Shown: piece by piece, positions 35,614 through 44,849 of the stretch
How the letters are laid out: each line of letters opens with the position of its first letter
Numbering within the stretch: position 1 is the first letter of the stretch
Assembly (NCBI RefSeq): GCF_025506355.1
Contig: NZ_JANZYP010000011.1
Location: 1-64,000 of the forward strand
DNA length: 64,000 nt
Source: Sphaerisporangium corydalis
Lineage (GTDB): Bacteria; Actinomycetota; Actinomycetes; Streptosporangiales; Streptosporangiaceae
Reading direction: 5' to 3'
Translations under genes and position numbers: made by a program
Notes under the pieces: generated by a model
The model's input: the letters and a program-made list of their open reading frames with translations, nothing else
What the model was told of the DNA's origin: nothing
Database searches by the model: none

Positions 35614-36504
35614 ATGTATCCGTCCACACTTCACCGCGTCTCGATCCTCGGCAGCGGCGTCATCGGGACCTCGATCGCGCTCGCGCTGCGGCGGGCGGGC
35701 GTCCTGGTCTCGCTGTCGGACCGCGACGAGGACGTGGTCGCCAAGGCCGAGCTGATGGGGGCGGGCGAGCCCCTACGGCCCGGCGACCCCCCCGCCGACG
35801 TGGTGGTCATCGCCACCCCGCCGTCCACCGTCGTCCGCGTGCTGCTCGACGCCCAGGACCGGGGGCTCGGCACCGTGTACACCGACGTGGCCAGCACCAA
35901 GGCCCGGATCGTCGCCGAGGCCGAGCTGGCGGGCTGCGACATGTCGACGTACGTGCCCGGCCATCCGATGGCCGGCCGCGAGCTGTCGGGCCCGTTCGCG
36001 GCGCGCGCGGACCTGTTCGCCGGCCGCCCCTGGGCGCTGTGCCCGCATCTGGCGACGCCGCCGGGGCACCTGCACCTGGTGGCCGAGCTGGTGGCGGTGT
36101 GCGGGGCCGAGCCCGAGGTGCTCCCCGCCGCCGCGCACGACCGGATCGCCGCGGCCGTCTCGCACGCGCCGCACCTGGTGGCGGCGGCGCTGTCGGCCGG
36201 CTTCGCGGGCGCCGACGAGACCGTGCTCTCGCTGGTGGGCAAGGGCCTGCAGGACGCGACCAGGATCGCGACCGGCGACCCCGCCCTGTGGTGCGACATC
36301 CTCCAGCAGAACGCCGGCGCGGTCGCCAAGGTGCTGGAGTCGGTGGTCCGGGAGCTGGACGACGCCGTGCTGGCGCTGCGGACCATGGACCGCGCCGCGG
36401 TGGCGGCGCTCGCCGACCTGCTGGCGCGCGGGAACCAGGGCCGTGACCGCATCGTCGAGTCGTGGCCGGCCCGCCGGGTGGAGAAGACGGCCGCCCGCAC
36501 ATGA
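35614..36504 (+). CDS. tyrA: Prephenate dehydrogenase
   Basis: A 296-residue dehydrogenase. NAD site GSGVIG near the N-terminus (ILGSGVIGTSIALALRR), the conserved DVASTK and the active histidine region GHPMAGREL are all present. It converts prephenate to 4-hydroxyphenylpyruvate, the tyrosine precursor. There is no ACT regulatory domain, so it may escape tyrosine feedback. Start ATG follows GGGAGGG. It lies 28 bases after the DAHP synthase gene, a clear two-gene tyrosine-supply operon. Confidence 0.92.
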   Translation: MYPSTLHRVSILGSGVIGTSIALALRRAGVLVSLSDRDEDVVAKAELMGAGEPLRPGDPPADVVVIATPPSTVVRVLLDAQDRGLGTVYTDVASTKARIVAEAELAGCDMSTYVPGHPMAGRELSGPFAARADLFAGRPWALCPHLATPPGHLHLVAELVAVCGAEPEVLPAAAHDRIAAAVSHAPHLVAAALSAGFAGADETVLSLVGKGLQDATRIATGDPALWCDILQQNAGAVAKVLESVVRELDDAVLALRTMDRAAVAALADLLARGNQGRDRIVESWPARRVEKTAART

Positions 36505-36519
36505 TCCGACTTATCGGAT
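36504..36519 (+). terminator. Short terminator-like hairpin after tyrA
   Basis: ATCCGA-CTTA-TCGGAT overlaps the last base of the stop codon and is followed by TTTACC. The stem is short. Confidence 0.4.
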
Positions 36520-37122
36520 TTACCGCCATATTCGCCCCAGTCAGAGCGCACTTTGAAAGAAGTCTGGCCCCGCGCCCGACGAGATAATGCTGTGGAGAGC
36601 ATCGACGGGCGGTCATCGCCCGGAACCGGAAGGAGGGAACGTGTCGGCCGGCAGCGAAGGTGGACGGCCAAGCCGTACATCGCCAGGAGGCGCGCGGATC
36701 ACGACCGGCCCCGGCGATGGGGCCCGGCCTGTCATTCACCCGCCGGTGCCGACGGATTCCCTGAAAGCGGACCCTGCCCGATTCATCGACAATTCAGGGC
36801 CGCCTGCTCACTTCCCCGCTTTCCTGACCTTCGTGACGCGGGGTGTGCGGGATTACCGCGCTGTATCTCGCCGGATTCTGTCGAGACGGTCCCTGGGCGT
36901 TCCTTTCGTCCGGGCACAACCCTTCCGGCAGGCGCCGTCCGAGTGACCGACGAGATCCGGGATGCCGACGAGAGGGGGCGCCGCTGCCAGAGGTCACTGG
37001 CCGGTTCGCCCCCTGTCCCTTGTCCCGGAGACCGGCAACGAGCGGATCCACGTAGTTCGCACAGTCTCACTCACCCATGGCCAGTCGCCTGACACGCGGC
37101 CGACGAAGAGAGGAAACGGAAC
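36520..37122. other. 600-bp gap with no convincing gene
   Basis: Contains a 101-codon plus-strand reading frame (GTG 36641 to 36946) with a strong AAGGAGG site, but third-position GC is clearly lower than in neighbouring genes and the peptide has no recognisable features. A second frame (GTG 36943 to 37092) overlaps its stop. Otherwise this should hold the promoter of the MFS transporter. A decayed gene is possible. Confidence 0.4.
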
Positions 37123-38721
37123 GTGACAGACGATGTGCAAGTCAGAGCGGGGAGACGTGAATGGGTGGGGCTGGCCGCGCTGGCCCTGCCCGCCACGCTC
37201 GTCTCCCTGGACATGTTCGTGGTGCTCCTCGCGCTGCCCCACCTGACCTCGTCCCTGGGCACCACCAGCGTCGAGCAGCTGTGGATCGTGGACATCTACG
37301 GGTTCATGGTCGCGGGCTTCCTGATCACGATGGGCAACCTCGGTGACCGCATCGGGCGCCGCAAGCTGCTGCTCATCGGCGCGGCGGGCTTCGGCGTCGC
37401 CTCCGTCGTCGCGGCCTACGCGACCAGCCCCTTCCTGCTGATCCTCGCGCGGGCCGCGCTCGGCGTCTGCGGCGCCACCCTCGGCCCCTCCTCGCTCTCG
37501 CTGATCAGCAACATGTTCCGCGACCACAGGCAGCGCGCCTCCGCCATCGGCATCTGGGCCGGCTCCTTCTCGATCGGCGCGATCATCGGCCCGATCATCG
37601 GCGGCGTGCTGCTCGACCACTTCTGGTGGGGCTCGGTGTTCCTGGTCGGCGTGCCCCCGATGGTCGTGCTGCTGATCGCCGGCCCGATCCTGCTCCCCGA
37701 GTACCGCAACCCCGACGCCGGGCGCATCGACGTCGCGAGCGTGGTGCTCTCCCTGACCGCGATCCTGCCGATGATCTACGGCATCAAGGAGCTGGCCAGA
37801 GAGGGCTGGGCGACCCTGCCGGTCGTGACCCTGGTGGTGGGCGCCATCCTCGGCGTCGTGTTCATCCGGCGCCAGCGGACGCTGACCGACCCCCTGGTCG
37901 ACCTGCGCCTGTTCGGCAACCGCGTCTTCAACACCGAGCTGACCAGCATGCTGTTCTACAGCGCGCTCACCGGCACGACCATGCTGTTCATCGCGCAGTA
38001 CTTCCAGTCGGTCGCCGGGCTGACCCCGCTCCAGGCGGGCTTCGGCCTGCTGCCCGGCCTGCTGCTCGGCATCGTCAGCGTGACGGTCGGCCCGCAGCTC
38101 GCCGGCCGCTTCAAGCCCAGCCACCTCATCGCCGGCGGCCTGCTCATCGTGGTCGCGGGCATGGTGGTGCTCACCCAGGCGGGCGCGGACGGCAGCGCCA
38201 CCGGACTGGTCATCGGATACGCCATCTGGTGCCTCGGCGGCGGACCCCTGCTGACCCTGGGCACCGGCCTGGTCGTCGGCTCGGTCCCGCCGGAGAAGGC
38301 CGGATCGGCGTCGTCGCTCGCCCAGATCGCCAACGAGTTCGGCTACGCGGTCGGCATCGCCACCATCGGCACCATCGGCGCCCTGGTCTACCGCACGCAG
38401 ATCGCCGACTCCGCCCCCGCCGGGCTCCCGGCCGGAGCGGCCGAGGCGGCGGGCGACAGCGTCGCCGGCGCCGTGTCCGCGGCGACCACGCTCCCCGAGC
38501 AGCTCGCCTCCGCGCTGCTCGCCCCCGCCCGTCAGGCCTTCACCAGTGGCCTGCACGTCGTGGCGGCCCTCAGCGCCCTGCTCCTGCTGGGCGTGGCCGT
38601 CACCAACGCGATCGTGCTCCGCAAGATCCCGCCCTTCGGGCAGCAGCAGCCGCCGCAGCCGGAGGCCGGGGAGGGGGAGCCGGTCGCCGAGGAAAAGCCG
38701 CTGGCCGTCCAGGAATCGTAG
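37123..38721 (+). CDS. MFS drug exporter, 14-helix DHA2 type
   Basis: A 532-residue transporter of the DHA2/EmrB-QacA group with about 14 hydrophobic helices. The N-terminal domain shows the GNLGDRIGRRKLL loop (motif A), and the middle shows the GPIIGGVLLD motif typical of exporters. The C-terminal tail is Pro/Glu rich. GTG start with AGAGGAAACGGAAC upstream. Enediyne clusters usually carry such a pump for self-resistance (SgcB-like), so export of the product is likely. Confidence 0.93.
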   Translation: MTDDVQVRAGRREWVGLAALALPATLVSLDMFVVLLALPHLTSSLGTTSVEQLWIVDIYGFMVAGFLITMGNLGDRIGRRKLLLIGAAGFGVASVVAAYATSPFLLILARAALGVCGATLGPSSLSLISNMFRDHRQRASAIGIWAGSFSIGAIIGPIIGGVLLDHFWWGSVFLVGVPPMVVLLIAGPILLPEYRNPDAGRIDVASVVLSLTAILPMIYGIKELAREGWATLPVVTLVVGAILGVVFIRRQRTLTDPLVDLRLFGNRVFNTELTSMLFYSALTGTTMLFIAQYFQSVAGLTPLQAGFGLLPGLLLGIVSVTVGPQLAGRFKPSHLIAGGLLIVVAGMVVLTQAGADGSATGLVIGYAIWCLGGGPLLTLGTGLVVGSVPPEKAGSASSLAQIANEFGYAVGIATIGTIGALVYRTQIADSAPAGLPAGAAEAAGDSVAGAVSAATTLPEQLASALLAPARQAFTSGLHVVAALSALLLLGVAVTNAIVLRKIPPFGQQQPPQPEAGEGEPVAEEKPLAVQES

Positions 38722-38886
38722 CGGCCCAAAGGCGATATCCGGCCGGCGTGCCGATTATCGACCGTGTTCGCCGATCAGAAGACGGAAATGGACTCGAACC
38801 GTACGATTGTTTCGCCGGTGCGCATCGGCAGGGCGTCGGCCGGTTCACCGCAGGAACAAGACGACAACAATGAGAGGAGAGCCCTT
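38722..38886. promoter_or_regulatory. Intergenic with ribosome site of the YCII gene
   Basis: Apart from the purine-rich GAGAGGAGAG just ahead of the next start, nothing distinctive is seen. Confidence 0.3.
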
Positions 38887-39216
38887 ATGGCTCAGTTCGC
38901 GATTCTCCTTTACGCTCCGGCCCCCGCCGACTGGTCGGAGGCCCCCGAGGCCGAGCTGGAGGCGCACGGGGTCTTCGCCGGGCAGATCGAGGAGCTCGGC
39001 GGCAGCATCGCCGGCGGCTACGCGCTCCACCCCAGCTCGGAGGCCAAGTCCATCCGCAGCGACGGTGTGGTCGACGGCCCGTTCATCGACTCCAAGGAGG
39101 TCCTGGGCGGGATCACCGTGATCGAGGCGCGTGACCTCGACCACGCCGTCGAGATCGCCAAGCAGAGCCCCGGCACCTGGCGGGGCGGCGTCGAGGTGCG
39201 CGCGCTCCTCGGCTGA
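38887..39216 (+). CDS. YCII/DGPF-domain protein
   Basis: A 109-residue YCII-related protein. The VVDGPFIDSKEVLGG segment is the DGPF motif and a central W-x-G-G-V-E-V follows. The fold is a small alpha/beta dimer; some homologues bind or transform small molecules, but no reaction is assigned. The ATG at 38887 has GGAGAG seven bases upstream. A long perfect hairpin follows. Confidence 0.85.
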   Translation: MAQFAILLYAPAPADWSEAPEAELEAHGVFAGQIEELGGSIAGGYALHPSSEAKSIRSDGVVDGPFIDSKEVLGGITVIEARDLDHAVEIAKQSPGTWRGGVEVRALLG

Positions 39217-39266
39217 CCCCCTCCCGCGCCGGCCGTTCCCCGGCCGCGCGGGCGTCGCACGGAATT

Positions 39267-39303
39267 CGTCGCCGTGGCGGGATTTTCGCCCGCCACGGCG
39301 ACG
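39267..39303 (+). terminator. Strong hairpin after the YCII gene
   Basis: Perfect 15-bp stem (39267-39281 with 39289-39303) and a loop of ATTTTCG, 50 bases past the stop, followed by TTTCAC. Confidence 0.75.
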
Positions 39304-39440
39304 TTTCACTTTCCCGGGAAAGTCTTTCCATGGCGGATGAAACACCGGTCGGCATTCCAGAAGATGCCGGACGCGGCGGCCGAGGATAACGATAGGAGTT
39401 CCCGACCCGCACCGCAGCGCGCCGAACGAAGGAGACGCCA

Positions 39441-40514
39441 GTGCCTCAGCCGGACAGATGGGATCTGGTGTTCAAGCGCGACGACCTGACGGTCGCCGAG
39501 GTCCTCGCGCCGCCGAGGCCGCGCCTGAAGGAGGGCGAGGTCGGCCTGGCCGTCGAGTCGTTCGGGCTCACGACGAACAACGTCACCTACGCGAGGTTCG
39601 TGGAGCCCGGGTTCTCCTACTGGGACGCCTTCCCCGGGCCCGACGGGTACGGGCGGGTGCCGATCTGGGGCTTCGCGCGCGTCGAGGAGTCCCGCCACCC
39701 CGACGTCGCCGTGGGCGACCGGTACTACGGCTTCATGCCGATGTCCTCCCACCACGTCGTGGCGCCCGGGCCCTCGGCCCAGGGGTTCGCCGACACCACC
39801 GAGCGGCTCCACTACCTGCCGCCGTGGTACTGGACCTACCAGCCCGCGGGGGAGCCCGACGGCCGCGACGACCGCAGGGCCGTCGTCAGGGCCGTCTACC
39901 CGGCGGTGTTCAACCTCGCCGGCCTGGCCGAGCGGCAGGCGGCGCTCGGCGCCCGGTCGGTGCTGGTGACCAGCGCGTCGAGCAAGGTCGCCATCGGCCT
40001 GGCCCAGCGGCTGGCCTCCCAGGGCTCGGCCCTGGCCACCATCGGGGTCACCTCCGAGGCGAACCGCGCCTTCGTCGAGGGCCTCGGCCTGTACGGCACG
40101 GTGATCTCCTACGGCGACCTGCCGTCACTGTCCGCCACCGGGCCCGTCGTGTTCGTCGACCTCACCGGCGACGCGGGCCGGCTGTCCGCCGTGTACGACA
40201 GCCTGGCCGGCGACCTGTGCCACACCGTGCAGGTCGGCTTCACCCACCCGGGCTCGGACATCGTCCCGCCGCCGCTGCCCGGCCCCCAGCCGGAGTTCTT
40301 CTTCACCCCTCTGGTCGAGGCCCAGGCCATCGAGGAGGAGGGCGCCGGCCCCTACCAGGCCAGGTACACCCAGGCCGAGGACGGGTTCGTCGACAGCACC
40401 GCGTCGTGGCTCACCGTCCGGCGGGCCCAGGGCCCCGAGGCCGTCGCCGAGGTCTTCGCCGCCCTGCTCGACGGGAAGCAGCCGCCCGACGTGACCTACG
40501 TGTTCCGCCCCTGA
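39441..40514 (+). CDS. DUF2855 family protein (quinone oxidoreductase-like)
   Basis: A 357-residue DUF2855 protein, distantly like medium-chain NADPH-dependent quinone reductases. A nucleotide-binding stretch (VLVTSASSKVAIGLAQ, about 176-191) replaces the usual glycine-rich loop. No experimental reaction is known. GTG start preceded by GGAGACGCC. It lies between the MFS/YCII and DUF2306 genes, separate in transcription because of the hairpin before it. It may reduce an intermediate. Confidence 0.82.
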   Translation: MPQPDRWDLVFKRDDLTVAEVLAPPRPRLKEGEVGLAVESFGLTTNNVTYARFVEPGFSYWDAFPGPDGYGRVPIWGFARVEESRHPDVAVGDRYYGFMPMSSHHVVAPGPSAQGFADTTERLHYLPPWYWTYQPAGEPDGRDDRRAVVRAVYPAVFNLAGLAERQAALGARSVLVTSASSKVAIGLAQRLASQGSALATIGVTSEANRAFVEGLGLYGTVISYGDLPSLSATGPVVFVDLTGDAGRLSAVYDSLAGDLCHTVQVGFTHPGSDIVPPPLPGPQPEFFFTPLVEAQAIEEEGAGPYQARYTQAEDGFVDSTASWLTVRRAQGPEAVAEVFAALLDGKQPPDVTYVFRP

Positions 40515-40726
40515 CCTCGATCTCCCATACCGGACTTCAGGGGCGACTAACGCAATCCAGGAGATGCGCCTGGAACGGTCGAGTGTGACCCTCAGTACAG
40601 GTGGAGCAGGTGGACGACTCGACGAGGCCGGTCAGGACTCTCCGGCAAGTCGCACCGTGACAGACCGGACACTTTGTCGCCCGCGACGGCTCGACCCCGG
40701 GCTTTGCCGAGCAGGAGGAAGCAACC

Positions 40727-41455
40727 GTGACCCTTGACACCCACAACGCCGGAGCACCCCCGCGTCCGGCCGGAGAACCGGCCGGGAGCCCGCGTACCCC
40801 CGCGTCCCAGACCTCGCCGCGCTTCTGGCGGCGCCCCTGGATCATCCCGCTCCTGCTGGTCGTCGTGGCGTTCCTGTACTACCAGATCAACCCGTACATC
40901 CCGGAGAAGACCGCGCCGCTGCCGCCGCACGACGGCTTCGCGATGTACTACCCCCTGCTGGTCGTGCACATCGTGTCCGGCACGCTGGCGATCCTTAGCG
41001 CCTGCTTCCAGGTGTGGCCGGCGATGCGCAAGCGCTTCCCCCGCTTCCACCGGGTCAGCGGCCGGGTGTACGTGATCGGCGCCGTCGTCGGCGGCGTGGC
41101 GGGCCTGATCCTCGTGCGTTTCGCGCCCCCGATCGGCCAGATCGGCGTCACCCTCTCGACGACCCTGTGGATCGCCACCACCGTGGCCGCGTTCGTGGCC
41201 GCCCGCAGGCGCAACTGGGAGCTGCACCGCCGCTTCATGCTCTACAGCTTCGCCCTGGTCATGAACAACCTCTGGGGCGTCTTCATCGTCAACGTGGGAA
41301 TGGCGCTCAAGCTCGACATCAACTTCACCTACTACCTCGAAGCGGCCCGCTGGATCGGCTGGGTGGCCAACCTCATGCTCGTCCAGTGGTGGCTGTACCA
41401 CACGGCGGGCCGGCCCCTGGACGTCCCCTCGCGCAAGCGGGTCGTCGCGTCCTGA
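40727..41455 (+). CDS. DUF2306 membrane protein
   Basis: A 242-residue membrane protein of the DUF2306 group with about six hydrophobic helices after a Pro-rich cytosolic start. Histidines at VHIVSGT, RFHRVSGR and ELHRRF are in positions typical of the family and may bind heme or metal. The function is not established. GTG start with GGAGGAAGCAACC. It ends before two strong hairpins shared with the convergent gene. Confidence 0.82.
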   Translation: MTLDTHNAGAPPRPAGEPAGSPRTPASQTSPRFWRRPWIIPLLLVVVAFLYYQINPYIPEKTAPLPPHDGFAMYYPLLVVHIVSGTLAILSACFQVWPAMRKRFPRFHRVSGRVYVIGAVVGGVAGLILVRFAPPIGQIGVTLSTTLWIATTVAAFVAARRRNWELHRRFMLYSFALVMNNLWGVFIVNVGMALKLDINFTYYLEAARWIGWVANLMLVQWWLYHTAGRPLDVPSRKRVVAS

Positions 41456-41462
41456 TCGGCAC

Positions 41463-41493
41463 GGTCCCGTGCGGCCTCGCGCCGCACGGGACC
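41463..41493. terminator. Hairpin 1 of a bidirectional terminator
   Basis: GGTCCCGTGCGGC and GCCGCACGGGACC form a perfect 13-bp stem with a 5-base loop, just after the DUF2306 stop. Confidence 0.75.
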
Positions 41494-41504
41494 AGGACGG
41501 CGAA

Positions 41505-41535
41505 ATGGCCGGCAGGCGGTGCGCCTGCCGGCCAT
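41505..41535. terminator. Hairpin 2 of a bidirectional terminator
   Basis: A second perfect 13-bp stem (41505-41517 with 41523-41535) and a 5-base loop lie 12 bases after hairpin 1 and 19 bases before the end of the convergent solute-binding-like gene. Confidence 0.75.
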
Positions 41536-41554
41536 CCGGCTTTCCGAAGGATCC

Positions 41555-42901
41555 CTAGCTGTCGATGAGCAGGCAGTGCGCGGGCCGGGGGCCGGTCGCC
41601 AGGCAGAAGGAGCCGTAGTCGTCGAGCAGCCGCGCGGCCTCGGCGGCGACCTCGGTGAACCGGGCGACCGGCTCGGCGCCCCGGCCCATGACGTCCTCCA
41701 TGGCGTCCATCATGCGGTGCTGGATCTGGGCGAAGTGCCCGAGGATCGCGCCGCTGGCACCGGGCGTGCCGTTCGTCGAGTCGAGCTGCTCGATGGCCAC
41801 CCGATGGTGCGGGTGCCCGTCGAACCAGCCCTCACGCTCCAGCCGGGCGACCGAGGCGTAGGTGGTGGGCGAGGAGCCGTAGACCTTGTGCCACTCGGCG
41901 ACGGCCCTCGGGCTGCTCAGGTACTGCATGAACGCCAGCGCGCCGTCCTCGGTGGCCTTGTCCAGCCCGTCGGCCAGCCAGATGCCGTCACCGCCGATCC
42001 AGTTCCCCGCCAGGGGGAGATCGCCGTTGTACGGCGTCGGGGTGACCTCGACGCCGAAGCCGCCCTCCTGCCCGGCGCGCACCATGTAGGCGGCGTCGAA
42101 GGAGGAGCTCAGCCGGAAGACCACCTGCTGCTCGGCGAACGCCTTGAACGAGCCCGCCCAGTCCTCCACCTGCCCGGTGTACAGGTAGTGGCCGTCCCGG
42201 TGCATCCGATGCCACCAGGTGACGTACGACATCATCTCGGGCGAGGCCAGGTCGATGCTCGTGGCCCGCCCGGTCCGCCCGTTGGCGGCGTCGGTGAGCC
42301 GGCCGCCGAGCTGGGCCATCGCCTGCTGGAAGAACTTGCCGTCGTTGGCCCAGCTGATGCCGTGGGAGGGCCCGTCGACCAGCTCGGCCACCGCCGCGCA
42401 CGCGGCCTCGATGCCCTGCCAGGTCCGCGGCACCTCCCGCACGCCCGCCGCGCGCAGCAGCGTCGTGTTGGTGTACATGTGCATCGTCGACAGGGTCAGC
42501 GGCATCGCGGCGAAGGAGCCGTCGATGGTGTAGAAGTCGCGGCACGCGGTCACGATGTCGTCGATCACGACCGGGTGGCCGAGGATCTCGTCGCGCCCGC
42601 CGATCGCCTTCTCCACCGTGGTGAACAGCGGCCTGCCGTCGGCCGTGAGCGTGTCGCGGGCGAGCTGGCTGGCGCCGCTGTAGTACGACGCGATCGTCGG
42701 CGGGCGGCCCGCCAGGGCGGCCTTGGAGACCTCCTCGCCGAGGTTCTGGAAGTAGAAACTGCCGATCTCGATGCGGTACTCGGGATGCAGCTCCTCGAAC
42801 TCCCTGGCCCGTTCCTTGATGGGGTCAAGGAAGTTCGGGAAGGTGTATTCGGAGAACACGGCGTCGATGACGATTTTGTCGGAGCGGTTCGCCTCACTCA
42901 C
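41555..42901 (-). CDS. Extracellular solute-binding protein fold, no signal peptide
   Basis: A 448-residue family-1-type solute-binding protein (sugar ABC class): TAAEFEELHPEYRIEI-like opening, GGDGIWLADG and the YLSSPRAVAEWHKVYGS region are typical. The opening residues MSEANRSDKIVIDAVF enter the first strand directly. There is no signal peptide, no lipobox and no in-frame upstream start with one. No ABC permease or ATPase gene is adjacent. So this protein should stay in the cytosol. Binding and sequestration of a pathway intermediate or product is a plausible role; transport is unlikely. Start at 42901 follows AAAGGACGCGCAAGTG. Confidence 0.82.
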   Translation of the reverse strand: MSEANRSDKIVIDAVFSEYTFPNFLDPIKERAREFEELHPEYRIEIGSFYFQNLGEEVSKAALAGRPPTIASYYSGASQLARDTLTADGRPLFTTVEKAIGGRDEILGHPVVIDDIVTACRDFYTIDGSFAAMPLTLSTMHMYTNTTLLRAAGVREVPRTWQGIEAACAAVAELVDGPSHGISWANDGKFFQQAMAQLGGRLTDAANGRTGRATSIDLASPEMMSYVTWWHRMHRDGHYLYTGQVEDWAGSFKAFAEQQVVFRLSSSFDAAYMVRAGQEGGFGVEVTPTPYNGDLPLAGNWIGGDGIWLADGLDKATEDGALAFMQYLSSPRAVAEWHKVYGSSPTTYASVARLEREGWFDGHPHHRVAIEQLDSTNGTPGASGAILGHFAQIQHRMMDAMEDVMGRGAEPVARFTEVAAEAARLLDDYGSFCLATGPRPAHCLLIDS

Positions 42902-43240
42902 TTGCGCGTCCTTTCATGAGAGCAAGAGGGGTGAGCCCGCGCAGCATGATCGGCCTGGTCACCCCTCCGGGCGGCCAGGCTCGCTAGACGCAGAACTGCC
43001 TGATGTCTGAGGCAATGCTCGCCAGCGCCCGGCAGGGCCGCATCTTTGCCGTTGCTGTCTTTTCCGCCGCGCGCGCCCCCACGCGCGGGAACAGCGGAAC
43101 GGCCGTTCACGGGCCCGGCACAGAGCACATGCGGAGATGACACCCCGGTCGCCCTGCCCGCACGCTGGTGGTAGCCGAGCTGACCATTGACCGGTCGCGC
43201 GGGGATGTCGACGCCGCCGGCCGCCACTGGAGGAACGAAC
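42902..43240. promoter_or_regulatory. Divergent promoter region
   Basis: Non-coding 339 bp between the leaderless solute-binding-like gene and the flavin oxidase operon. The only distinctive element is the TGACC-N7-GGTCG site at 43181-43197, listed separately. Confidence 0.5.
43181..43197. promoter_or_regulatory. Second TGACC-N7-GGTC site
   Basis: TGACCATTGACCGGTCG has the same arm sequence, spacer length and opening (TGACCAT) as the palindrome at 15282-15298, with one mismatch at the outer base. It ends 43 bases before the flavin oxidase ATG. Confidence 0.4.
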
Positions 43241-44827
43241 ATGACCGAGGTACAGAGCCGCGGCTATCCGAACGGCGTGGGGGCCGGCACCGGTCTGTCC
43301 GGCGACGCGCGGGGCGGGCACCACCCGGCCTTCGGGCCGTCCACCATCACCCCCGGCGACCCGCGCTACCAGAGCATGCTGCGCGGCACCAACCACCGGT
43401 TCGCCGGCAGCCCCGACTACGTGCGCGTGGTCACCTCGACCGAGCAGGTCGTCGACGCCGTGAACGAGGCCGTCGCCTCCGGCCGGCGCATCGCCGTACG
43501 CAGTGGCGGGCACGGCCTGGAGAACTTCATCGCCAACCCCGAGGTCAAGGTCCTGCTGGACGTCTCGGAGATGACCGCCGTCTACTACGACAGCGGCAGG
43601 CGGGCGTTCGCCATCGAGTCCGGCGCGATGCTGGGCCACGTCTTCCGCGTGCTGTTCAAGGGATGGGGGGTGACCGTCCCCGCGGGCATGTGCCCCGACG
43701 TCGGGGTGGGCGGGCACTTCGCCGGCGGCGGCTTCGGCCCCCTGTCCCGCAGCCTGGGCGCGGTCGTGGACTACCTGTACGCCGTGGAGGTCGTGGTCGT
43801 CGGCGAGGACGGCACCGCCCGCGTGGTCGTGGCCACCCGCGAGGAGGACGACCCGCACCGCGAGCTGTGGTGGGCGCACACCGGCGGCGGCGGCGGGAAC
43901 TTCGGCGTGGTGACCCGCTACTGGGTCCGCACCCCGGACGCGACCTCGTCCGACCCGGCCGAGCTGCTGCCGAAGGCCCCCGCCGCGACGCGCACCGGGA
44001 TGGCCATCTGGTCGTGGGACGGGTTGACCGAGGAGTCCTTCACCACCCTCCTGCGCAACTTCGGGACCTGGTGCGAGAACAACAGCGCCCCCGGCACGCC
44101 GCAGGCGAACGTGTTCCCCTACTTCCACGGCACCCACCACTCGACCCCGCCGGGACTGGCGGTCGGCGGGCTGGTGGACGACGGCGTGGACGGCGCCGAG
44201 GAGCTGATGACCGCCTTCCTCACCGAGGTCGGCGAAGGCGTCGGCGCCCCGCCGATGATGAGCTTCCAGGACGTCCAGCCGTGGTTGTACGCGGCGGCCT
44301 ACCCGGGCTACGGCGACCCCGGCAACCCGGGCGTGCGCCGCTTCAAGATCAAGGCGGCCTACCTCCGCAAGGGGTACACCGACCGGCAGATCGCCGCGAT
44401 CCACCGGCACTTCCGTGCCGAGGAGTACAACCCCACCCAGCTCCTGCTCGTCGGCTACGGCGGCCAGGTGAACACCGTCGCCCCGGATGCGACGGCCACC
44501 GCGCAGCGCGACTCGATCCTCAAGGCCGCCTACCTCGGGGCATGGGCGAGCGAGGGGGAGGACGAGACCAACATCGCGCGCATGCGCGACCTGTTCGCCG
44601 ACGTCTACGCCCACAGCGGCGGTGTCCCGGTCCCGGACGACGTCAGTGACGGCGCCTACATCAACTATCCCGACTCCGACCTGGCCGACCCCGAGCTGAA
44701 CACCTCGGGGGTGCCGTGGCACACCTTGTACTACAAGGACAACTACCCGCGGCTGCAGCAGGTCAAGAAGCGCTACGACCCGACGAACCAGTTCCGTCAC
44801 TCCCTGTCGATCAGGCTCCCGGAGTAA
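43241..44827 (+). CDS. BBE-type FAD-linked oxidase, bicovalent flavin
   Basis: A 528-residue berberine-bridge-enzyme-like oxidase. His91 in RSGGHGLENF and Cys151 in AGMCPDVGVGGH are the two residues that attach FAD covalently in bicovalent family members; both are present. The C-terminal YYKDNYPRLQQVKKRYDPTN is the usual BBE tail. Start ATG after GGAGG. It begins a four-gene operon with a P450 22 bases later, a RibD-like reductase and an LLM enzyme. Enzymes of this type oxidise alcohols or form rings in polyketide tailoring. Confidence 0.92.
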   Translation: MTEVQSRGYPNGVGAGTGLSGDARGGHHPAFGPSTITPGDPRYQSMLRGTNHRFAGSPDYVRVVTSTEQVVDAVNEAVASGRRIAVRSGGHGLENFIANPEVKVLLDVSEMTAVYYDSGRRAFAIESGAMLGHVFRVLFKGWGVTVPAGMCPDVGVGGHFAGGGFGPLSRSLGAVVDYLYAVEVVVVGEDGTARVVVATREEDDPHRELWWAHTGGGGGNFGVVTRYWVRTPDATSSDPAELLPKAPAATRTGMAIWSWDGLTEESFTTLLRNFGTWCENNSAPGTPQANVFPYFHGTHHSTPPGLAVGGLVDDGVDGAEELMTAFLTEVGEGVGAPPMMSFQDVQPWLYAAAYPGYGDPGNPGVRRFKIKAAYLRKGYTDRQIAAIHRHFRAEEYNPTQLLLVGYGGQVNTVAPDATATAQRDSILKAAYLGAWASEGEDETNIARMRDLFADVYAHSGGVPVPDDVSDGAYINYPDSDLADPELNTSGVPWHTLYYKDNYPRLQQVKKRYDPTNQFRHSLSIRLPE

Positions 44828-44849
44828 CCACAAGATCTTGGAGACACCC

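Noticed and set aside
36641-36946. Possible enediyne apoprotein gene
   Set aside because: There is no signal peptide and no beta-sandwich-like pattern, so it does not fit the chromoprotein family.
36943-37092. 49-codon frame overlapping the stop of the 36641 frame
   Set aside because: No ribosome site of its own, no recognisable motif, and poor codon bias.
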